Shown here in pieces: positions 6,381 to 11,532 of a stretch of 11,532 nucleotides of DNA (position 1 is its first letter; every line of letters starts with the position of its first letter). The notes under the pieces are model-generated. The model was not told where the DNA came from and ran no database searches. It saw only the letters and a list, made by a program, of their open reading frames with translations. This stretch comes from Planctomycetaceae bacterium (GTDB taxonomy: Bacteria; Planctomycetota; UBA1135; GCA-002686595), in NCBI GenBank assembly GCA_013360535.1, contig JABWBL010000063.1, positions 1 through 11,532 of the forward strand, given 5' to 3'. The position numbers and the translations under genes are program-made.

Positions 6381-7652
6381 TCAACGCTCCCCCGCGCCCT
6401 CCACGGACACGAGATCGAAGGCCTGCAACGACGGCCCGGACGTCACGACGATGCGGACACCGTTCGGCGTGCGCAGGGCGGCGATGGAATGCGCCGGATC
6501 GCAGTGAAACTGGACCAACGCCTCGAAGTTCCGCGACGAGAGCACCTCGACGAGGCCGCCATTCCCCAGACCGTCGGGATTCCAGAGCACGGCGAGCTCG
6601 TTCGCGCCGTCTCCGTCCATGTCGGGAGCCGATGTTGATGCGAACGGACCGTCGCAGCTCGACACGAAACTCCGGATGAGGCCGCCATCGCGACCGGAAC
6701 GCAGCTCGATCCTTCCCGGCTTCGCGAACGGCGTCTCGCCGAGGGTCCACAAGTCGGGCGCACCATCCCCGTCGACGTCGCCAGCGCGACGAAATTCCAC
6801 AACCCCGGGCCTGGAGCCCTTGGGTGAGCTGCGGCTCCAGATCAAAGTCCCGTCTTCACCTCGAAGAAGGCACTGCATCCAACTCCCGCGTCGTCCGGTC
6901 CACAGGCTCAGCGCAAGCTCATCGCAACCGGCTCCATCAAGGTCCCCGATGGCGATGAAGTCGTGCACGTCCCCGAGTTCGAACGGAAACTCGACCCGCC
7001 AGAGGCTCGTCTCGCTCGCCAACGAGAGCACTTCCACCGCAGGTGGGTTGTAGTCGTTGACGGTTGCCATGTCCGACTTCCCGTCCCCATCGACGTCCCC
7101 GACCGGCGCGATGAAGGCACCGAACGAATCCACGTTGCGCCGCCAAGTCTTCAGGATGCGCCACGGATCCGTTGAAAACAGCCACACGCCACTCGGTCGG
7201 AACCGGCCGAACGTGTCGACGCCGCACTCGCTCATCGCGATGTCCGGTCGGCCGTCTCCGTCCGTGTCGCCAACGTTCACGAATCCGCGCGCAAGATCGA
7301 GTGAGCCCTCCGCGTCTCTGCGGACGTGAGGAGGCAAGGTCACATTGAGCGCGTCGAGCTTCGCGGCTCCATCGCGCCCGAACACGAGCCATGTCCAGTT
7401 CTGGGGGAAGCCGTCTTCTTCCGCGGCGAGATCCTCGAACCCGTCTCCATCGAGATCACCGAGGTTCCAAAGGTCCAACAGCTCGGCGCCCTGCTCTCCC
7501 CGTGGACTTACGTTCCACGCCGGTCGCGCGACGAACTGTGGAATCGGCGGCAGCGGCGGAGCGGCGGCCGCGCGCGCGGCGGCGGGCGCGCTGACAGAGC
7601 GACAGCCTGCGCCAAAGAGCGCGAAAGCGAGGAGAACAGCGCGAACTTGCAT
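6381..7652 (-). CDS. FG-GAP repeat lipoprotein, copy 1 of a tandem trio
   Basis: 423 residues from the ATG at 7652. MQVRAVLLAFALFGAGC is a signal peptide ending in a lipobox-like Cys17 (position -3 is Gly rather than the usual Leu), followed by an Ala/Pro-rich tether to about 38. Six calcium-loop repeats of the FG-GAP/VCBS type follow at about 65-76, 128-139, 185-195, 236-247, 291-301 and 344-354, e.g. GDLDGDGFEDL and VGDTDGDGRPDI, spaced 45-65 residues apart, consistent with an integrin-alpha-like beta-propeller. Between them are LRGEDGT and RSGRDGG strands. Such proteins are exported and bind calcium; the ligand is unknown. Several Cys (143, 243, 261, 333, 384) have a counterpart in at least one paralogue and could form disulfides. 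An upstream in-frame ATG at 7700 overlaps the stop of copy 2 (ATGA), but the 16 codons between are poorly conserved, so the later start is preferred. Confidence 0.85.
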   Translation of the reverse strand: MQVRAVLLAFALFGAGCRSVSAPAAARAAAAPPLPPIPQFVARPAWNVSPRGEQGAELLDLWNLGDLDGDGFEDLAAEEDGFPQNWTWLVFGRDGAAKLDALNVTLPPHVRRDAEGSLDLARGFVNVGDTDGDGRPDIAMSECGVDTFGRFRPSGVWLFSTDPWRILKTWRRNVDSFGAFIAPVGDVDGDGKSDMATVNDYNPPAVEVLSLASETSLWRVEFPFELGDVHDFIAIGDLDGAGCDELALSLWTGRRGSWMQCLLRGEDGTLIWSRSSPKGSRPGVVEFRRAGDVDGDGAPDLWTLGETPFAKPGRIELRSGRDGGLIRSFVSSCDGPFASTSAPDMDGDGANELAVLWNPDGLGNGGLVEVLSSRNFEALVQFHCDPAHSIAALRTPNGVRIVVTSGPSLQAFDLVSVEGAGER

Positions 7653-7657
7653 CGAGG
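7588..7657. repeat. 70-bp direct repeat R1 over the signal-peptide region of copy 1
   Basis: This block covers the start codon and signal-peptide codons of copy 1. It matches 8895-8964 (3 differences by eye) and 10205-10274 (3 differences). It marks the 5' part of the tandem gene duplication and is far better conserved than most of the coding body. Confidence 0.85.
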
Positions 7658-7686
7658 ATGCGATGCCCGAGGGATCGCGAGGAGCA

Positions 7687-7736
7687 GAGCCGCTTGTCAT
7701 CGACCTGCCTCGACGCGAACGAGATCGAAGGCCTGC
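7687..7736. repeat. 50-bp direct repeat J1 at the copy 2 / copy 1 junction
   Basis: It holds the last codons of copy 2 (ending AFDLVRVEAGR then TGA) and the overlapping ATG at 7700. It matches 8994-9043 with 2 differences in 50 bases, at exactly the 1307-bp period of the gene duplication. The GAGG on the coding strand, about 7-8 bases before the ATG, could serve as a Shine-Dalgarno for the overlapping start. Confidence 0.8.
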
Positions 7737-8959
7737 AGGCGCGACTCGTCTCCCAGCACGAGCCGCACGCCGTCCGGCGTTCCCAGGACAGCGAGCGAGT
7801 CGAATTCCTCGCATGAATGCTGGAACAGAGGAGCCATGGTTCGGGAGGAGATGATCTCGACGAGGTTCTGATGCTGCTTTGGAACGACGCTCCAGAGCAA
7901 CACCAACTCCCGGACTCCGTCCCCATCCAAGTCGACGCATGTCGCCGACTCATAAAGGTAAGTGCACGCACTTTCGCAGCTCCGGAGGAAGCGGCCGTCT
8001 CGGCCCGATTGGATGGCGATGAGGTCGTGCCACTCGACGTCGGTCTTGCCGATGACCCACAGGTCCACGACGGAATCCCCGTCCACGTCGCCAGCGACGG
8101 ACAGGCTCAGAGGACCGGGAACCTCCTGTGGAGACGCCGCCGATCGGGTCCACAAGATCGTGCCGTCCTCGCCACGAAGAAGGCACTGCATCCAGTACGG
8201 CACTCCTCGCAGCGACAGCGTCAGCATCACTTCGGTGCAGCCGCCCCCATCGATGTCGCCCATCGCGATGACGCCACTGATGTGCGCGCCGTCCCAAGGA
8301 AGTTCGAGGCGCCACACGCTTTCCTCACGATCGACCGACAGCACTTCCAACGCAGCTGGGTAGTAGTCGTTGACCGTGAGCAAGTCCGTGCGTCCATCGC
8401 CGTCGAAGTCGCCGATCGGGAGCACGAAGGCACCGAACGAATCCACGTCGCGGCGCCACACCCTCACGATGCGCCAAGGATCCATCGCCAGCAACCAGAC
8501 ACCGCTCGGAGGGAAGCGTGCGTACGGTTGGAAACCACATTCGATCATCGCGATCTCGGGCCGGCCGTCGCCGTCCGTATCCCCGACATTGACGAATCCG
8601 TGGGCAATCTCGAGCGAGAGTTCCGCGTCGACTCGATGGTGCGGCCTCAACGTCACGTTCAGCCCCTCGGGCGTTGAATGCCCGTCTCGACCTCGGATCA
8701 AGGCGGCGCGACGTTGCATGGACGAGCAGTCCGTGGCAACGAGCTCGTCAAACCCATCGCCGTCCAGGTCCCCAAGGGTGCCGATTCCAACGCCTTGGTT
8801 GGCCGGCAGGTCCGGGAGCGCGGACTGCCACACCGGCCGCAGCACGAACTGCGGGAGCGGCGGCTCCGTGGGAGCGACGAGCGCGGCGGCGGGCGCGCTG
8901 ACAGAGCGACAGCCTGCGCCGAAGAGCGCGAGAGCGAGGAGAACAGAGCGAACTTGCAT
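7697..8959 (-). CDS. FG-GAP repeat lipoprotein, copy 2 of a tandem trio
   Basis: 420 residues from the ATG at 8959. The signal peptide MQVRSVLLALALFGAGC (Cys17) is nearly identical to copies 1 and 3, then an Ala/Pro/Thr tether leads to LPQFVLRPVW. Calcium loops lie at about 63-73, 126-137, 183-193, 234-244, 290-300 and 343-352. The fourth (GDIDGGGCTEV) and fifth (GDVDGDSVVDL) have lost an acidic position. VNVGDTDGDGRP and MQCLLRGEDGT are shared word for word with copy 1, so copies 1 and 2 look the most recently separated. Predicted to be an exported, lipid-anchored calcium-binding beta-propeller of unknown ligand. An alternative ATG at 9007 overlaps the copy 3 stop as ATGA; the chosen start leaves a 44-base gap, the same as between copies 2 and 1. 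Both gaps lack a terminator, so the trio is likely one transcript. Confidence 0.85.
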   Translation of the reverse strand: MQVRSVLLALALFGAGCRSVSAPAAALVAPTEPPLPQFVLRPVWQSALPDLPANQGVGIGTLGDLDGDGFDELVATDCSSMQRRAALIRGRDGHSTPEGLNVTLRPHHRVDAELSLEIAHGFVNVGDTDGDGRPEIAMIECGFQPYARFPPSGVWLLAMDPWRIVRVWRRDVDSFGAFVLPIGDFDGDGRTDLLTVNDYYPAALEVLSVDREESVWRLELPWDGAHISGVIAMGDIDGGGCTEVMLTLSLRGVPYWMQCLLRGEDGTILWTRSAASPQEVPGPLSLSVAGDVDGDSVVDLWVIGKTDVEWHDLIAIQSGRDGRFLRSCESACTYLYESATCVDLDGDGVRELVLLWSVVPKQHQNLVEIISSRTMAPLFQHSCEEFDSLAVLGTPDGVRLVLGDESRLQAFDLVRVEAGR

Positions 8960-8964
8960 CGAGG
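8895..8964. repeat. 70-bp direct repeat R2 over the signal-peptide region of copy 2
   Basis: It is equivalent to R1 (7588-7657) at a distance of exactly 1307 bp and to R3 (10205-10274) at 1310 bp, with 3 and 4 differences counted by eye. Confidence 0.85.
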
Positions 8965-8993
8965 GGGCGCTGCGCGAGGGCTCGCGGAGAACT

Positions 8994-9043
8994 GAGCCGC
9001 TTGTCATCGGCCGGCCTCGACGCGAACGAGATCGAAGGCCTGC
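8994..9043. repeat. 50-bp direct repeat J2 at the copy 3 / copy 2 junction
   Basis: It holds the end of copy 3 (AFDLVRVEAGR, TGA) and the overlapping ATG at 9007. It differs from J1 (7687-7736) at only two positions. The end of copy 1 near 6409-6430 keeps only the central AGATCGAAGGCCTGC part of this block. Confidence 0.8.
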
Positions 9044-10269
9044 GAGCCCGAGCGACCGGTGGTCACGAGCCGCAAGCCGTGGGGCATTCGGAGCGCTGCG
9101 ACGCCCACACCTTCCTCGCATGGGAAGTAGCAGAGCGACGTGAGGGTCCGCGATGAGATCACCTCGATCGCTCCGTCGGAGTCCTCTCCCTCGAGCCACC
9201 ATGGGACGACGAGCTCATTCACGCCATCACCGTCGAGATCCGCGCAGGCCTTGATCTCGTCGGCACTGCACTGAAATCGGTCGGCGGACCGCAGCGTCGT
9301 TCCGTCGCGGCCGGAGAGCAGCTCGACTCTTGTGAAGCCAAGGTCGGGCTCAGAGATCACTGCCCAAAGGTCCGGCACGCCGTCATCGTCGACCTCACCG
9401 GCATCGGAGACGGTGACGAAGTCCCACTCGCCGGGAAGGGCGCCGGAACGGCTCCAGAGAACGGCGCCATCGCGGCCAGCAAGCACGAACAGCGTGGTCG
9501 GGGCCAACCACCTGCCTCCAACCCGAACCGCGAGTTCTTTCAGGTCGTCTCCGTCGCGATCCTCGATCGCGATCAGGTCCACGATGAACCCGCTCTCGAT
9601 TGGCAGCTTCTTCACCCACAGGCGGGTGTCCCCCGACATCGAGAGCACCTCGACCGAGGCCGGACCGTAGTCATTGGTCACGGCGAAGTCGCTCTGCCCA
9701 TCTCCGTTCACGTCGCCGACTGGCGCGATGCAACTGCCGAACGAATCCTCGTTGCTGCACCAGTGACGGAGCGGGCGCCAATCGTCGGAGCTGAACAACC
9801 AAACCCCCGTCGGCCCAGATCGCCCGAACAGCACACCTCCGCACACTCCAACGGCGAAATCCGTCACGCCGTCTCCGTTCGTGTCTCCCACGTCGATCAA
9901 CGTGCTGACGCCCTCCTGAGGATGGCAGGCCCTTCTTCTCTCGAAGTCGAGAACGTGGGCTTTCCCGCCACGCGGCAAGCCGTCTCGACCGGACAGGAGC
10001 CAGACCCGGGCGCCGTTCGGTTCGAACTGGGGACTCACGAGGACGGCGACTTCATCGCAGCCGTCCTGGTCGAGGTCGGTGACGAAAGGGCCTAGCCAGT
10101 AGTCCGTCTTCTCCTTGATCGGGAACTCCCACGCCGGTCGCAGCACGAACTGCGGGAGCGGAGGCAGCGATGACTCCGTAGGAGCGACGAGCGCAGCCGC
10201 GGGCTCGCTGACAGAGCGGCAGCCTGCGCCGAAGAGCGCGAAAGCGAGGAGAACAGCGCGAACTTGCAT
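9004..10269 (-). CDS. FG-GAP repeat lipoprotein, copy 3 of a tandem trio
   Basis: 421 residues from the ATG at 10269; first of the trio in transcription order. MQVRAVLLAFALFGAGC (Cys17) is identical in amino acids to copy 1, followed by the same tether and LPQFVLRPAW as copy 2. Loops lie at about 65-74, 127-138, 185-195, 236-247, 291-301 and 344-353. This copy is the most divergent: the first loop reads TDLDQDGCDEV, the fourth EDRDGDDLKEL and the fifth GEVDDDGVPDL, so metal binding may differ. An exported calcium-binding beta-propeller is predicted; the ligand is unknown. A GTG at 10338 would add 23 residues but has no visible ribosome site, and the leader between the two starts is poorly conserved among the copies, so the ATG is chosen. 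The glycosyltransferase stop is 81 bases upstream. Confidence 0.84.
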   Translation of the reverse strand: MQVRAVLLAFALFGAGCRSVSEPAAALVAPTESSLPPLPQFVLRPAWEFPIKEKTDYWLGPFVTDLDQDGCDEVAVLVSPQFEPNGARVWLLSGRDGLPRGGKAHVLDFERRRACHPQEGVSTLIDVGDTNGDGVTDFAVGVCGGVLFGRSGPTGVWLFSSDDWRPLRHWCSNEDSFGSCIAPVGDVNGDGQSDFAVTNDYGPASVEVLSMSGDTRLWVKKLPIESGFIVDLIAIEDRDGDDLKELAVRVGGRWLAPTTLFVLAGRDGAVLWSRSGALPGEWDFVTVSDAGEVDDDGVPDLWAVISEPDLGFTRVELLSGRDGTTLRSADRFQCSADEIKACADLDGDGVNELVVPWWLEGEDSDGAIEVISSRTLTSLCYFPCEEGVGVAALRMPHGLRLVTTGRSGSQAFDLVRVEAGR

Positions 10270-10274
10270 CGAGG
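10205..10274. repeat. 70-bp direct repeat R3 over the signal-peptide region of copy 3
   Basis: It is equivalent to R1 and R2, with 3 and 4 differences by eye. No fourth copy was seen upstream: the glycosyltransferase gene begins about 80 bases away, so the duplicated block ends here. Confidence 0.85.
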
Positions 10275-10350
10275 GAGCGATGCCCGAGGGTGGACCGAGC
10301 CTACTCGAAGTCGCTCGATCGCGCGCGGATTTGCTCACCCGTGCGCCGCT

Positions 10351-11307
10351 TTAGAGCCGCGACTTCTTCTCGATCAGGTCGGCGAGCAGGCCGACGGTGA
10401 GGACCTGCAGGAAGGCGACGAAGATGAAGACGGTCTTGTCGCCGAGGTTCTGCTCGATGAAGACGTCGTAGTAGAGGAAGCCGCACAGGCAGAGCAGCAG
10501 CGCGAAGGCGACGGGATAGAAGACCTTCAGCGGATTGAAATAGAGCACCGTGCGGATGATCAGCGCGGTGAAGCCGAGCGTGTCGCGGATCGGGCGGATC
10601 TTGGAGCTGCCGGAGCGCTTGGCGTAGTTGACGGGCACGTACTCGACGCGGTGGCCGTTGGTGAGGCTCGCGAGCGTGATCGTCGTGGTGAAGCTGAAGC
10701 CCTGCGGCAGGATCGGGCGGTACTTGAGGACGAGCTCGCGGCGGAAGGCGCGCAGGCCGCTGTTGAGGTCGGGGATGTCGGTGCCGGCGAGGAAGCTCGC
10801 GAGCTGCTTCAGGAACCACTTCGCGGGCTTGCGCACGAGCGGGATGTTGACGTCGGCACCGGTGCGCGAGCCGACGGCCATCTCGGCGCCGTCGTCGATC
10901 TGGTCGAGCAGGTCGCGGATCTTGTCCTCGGGGTACGTGCCGTCGGCGTCGGTGATCACGACGACCTCGGTGTGCGCGTGCGTGAAGCCGGTCTTGAGCG
11001 CGGCGCCGTAACCCTGGTTCTTGCGGTGCGTGACGACGCGCAGGTTGGGGATGCGCGCGGCGCAGCGGCCGAGCACCTCGGCCGTGCGGTCTTTCGAACC
11101 GTCGTTGACGGCGATCACGAAGATCGGGACGCCGATGTCGAGCTTCGACAGGCGATCCATCACGCCCTCGACGCCGTTCTCCTCGTTGTAGACGGGCACG
11201 ACGATCGTGACGCCGTGCTGCGAGAGCTTCTCGCGATGCTCGCTCGCCTCCCAAGGCAGGACGAGCGGGGCTTGGGGGCGCGGTGCGGGGGGTGCGGGAC
11301 GTTCCAC
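10351..11307 (-). CDS. Family 2 glycosyltransferase with C-terminal membrane segments (polyprenyl-phosphate type)
   Basis: 318 residues. The GT-A fold is clear: VTIVVPVYNEE at 33-43, VNDGSKDRT at 67-75, RKNQGYGAALKTGF at 95-108, the metal/nucleotide-sugar motif DAD at 120-122 within ITDADGTYP, and DLNSGLRAFRRE at 180-191. Two membrane segments follow at about 261-281 and 292-310. This layout is that of DPM1/GtrB-like enzymes, which move a sugar from a nucleotide donor to polyprenyl phosphate on the cytoplasmic face; the sugar and acceptor here are not determined. Residues 1-29 form a Pro-rich lead. The start is a GTG at 11307, 34 bases after the mutY stop on the same strand. The UPF0104-type membrane protein further downstream often accompanies such enzymes, suggesting lipid-linked sugar chemistry (inference). 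Confidence 0.9.
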   Translation of the reverse strand: MERPAPPAPRPQAPLVLPWEASEHREKLSQHGVTIVVPVYNEENGVEGVMDRLSKLDIGVPIFVIAVNDGSKDRTAEVLGRCAARIPNLRVVTHRKNQGYGAALKTGFTHAHTEVVVITDADGTYPEDKIRDLLDQIDDGAEMAVGSRTGADVNIPLVRKPAKWFLKQLASFLAGTDIPDLNSGLRAFRRELVLKYRPILPQGFSFTTTITLASLTNGHRVEYVPVNYAKRSGSSKIRPIRDTLGFTALIIRTVLYFNPLKVFYPVAFALLLCLCGFLYYDVFIEQNLGDKTVFIFVAFLQVLTVGLLADLIEKKSRL

Positions 11308-11341
11308 GGCGGCGGGAGCCTACCAAGGCGCCGCGCGCGTT

Positions 11342-11532
11342 TCATTCGAGGTTTGGCCGTCCGAACGCGGATGCGAGCGCCTTGCGAGCCATTCCGGTGA
11401 GCGCGAGCGAGCCGAGCTCCGCCTTCGGCACCCAACGCAGCGGCGCGGCGACGCGCGCGCGGCCGATGGTTCCGCGCTGGAGGACGACGCGGATGCGGTG
11501 GTGCGTGATCGCGTGGCGGAGCAGGCCGAGCT
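11342..11532 (-). CDS. mutY: C-terminal end of A/G-specific adenine glycosylase MutY (5' end outside window)
   Basis: The last 62 codons and a TGA are present and the frame is open to the window edge. The protein end reads LRHAITHHRIRVVLQRG, then RWVPKAELGSLALTGMARKAL. This matches the C-terminal NUDIX-like domain of MutY, where a conserved hxxTHhx strand is followed by a W-V-x-x-x-E-L segment and a final helix. That domain recognises 8-oxoguanine opposite the adenine which MutY removes. The catalytic helix-hairpin-helix and iron-sulfur parts lie outside the window. A stand-alone NUDIX hydrolase of MutT type is a less likely alternative because the end, not the Nudix box, is what can be seen. 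The next gene downstream (glycosyltransferase) begins 34 bases later and is unrelated in function. Confidence 0.72.
   Translation of the reverse strand, partial: LGLLRHAITHHRIRVVLQRGTIGRARVAAPLRWVPKAELGSLALTGMARKALASAFGRPNLE

Noticed and set aside
4034..6679. Long plus-strand open frame of 881 codons opposite the HEAT/VWA gene
   Set aside because: It is an antisense shadow caused by high GC at third codon positions. Its translation is Arg/Leu/His-rich with no domain pattern, while the minus strand encodes a clear signal peptide, HEAT repeats and a VWA domain.
10264..11400. Plus-strand open frame of 378 codons opposite the glycosyltransferase
   Set aside because: It is an antisense shadow with a Glu/Asp/Val/Arg-rich composition and no motifs; the opposite strand has a complete GT2 protein.

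Overview
The window is a high-GC, gene-dense stretch of bacterial chromosome. It most likely comes from a planctomycete or a relative in the PVC group. This rests on the C-terminal haem domain at the left edge, which resembles the PVC-type membrane-bound dehydrogenase/cytochrome proteins, and on the calcium-loop FG-GAP lipoproteins, a secreted HEAT-repeat/VWA protein and a secreted beta-helix protein, all abundant in that group. The assignment is an inference from gene content. No rRNA, tRNA, CRISPR array, transposase or phage gene was seen.

Layout: two genes on the plus strand occupy bases 1-854: the 3' end of a c-type-cytochrome-like protein and, overlapping it by 4 bases, a DUF523/TudS-like protein. 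They converge (4-base gap) on a long run of minus-strand genes filling the rest. In transcription order, right to left, these are: the 3' end of mutY; a family 2 glycosyltransferase with two C-terminal membrane segments; three tandem paralogous FG-GAP lipoproteins; a secreted HEAT-repeat protein with a C-terminal VWA domain; an integral membrane protein of the LPG_synthase_TM (UPF0104) family; a class I SAM methyltransferase; a 225-bp near-perfect palindrome; and a secreted right-handed beta-helix protein. Most gaps are 10-82 bases, so much of the run could be cotranscribed. Three genes (glycosyltransferase, LPG_TM protein, methyltransferase) use GTG starts.

Working together: the glycosyltransferase, the LPG_TM-type membrane protein and the methyltransferase are the classes found in lipid-linked glycan or envelope-lipid modification, and the lipoproteins, VWA protein and beta-helix protein are predicted to be exported. 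A cell-envelope theme is therefore reasonable, but no specific pathway can be read from the sequence.

The two most striking features are (i) the palindrome at 2000-2224, with 111-bp arms, a 3-base spacer and one mismatch, which exactly fills the gap between two genes and contributes the stop codon of one; and (ii) the tandem triplication of the FG-GAP lipoprotein gene, with periods of 1307 and 1310 bp, in which the signal-peptide DNA is almost unchanged while the rest has diverged.
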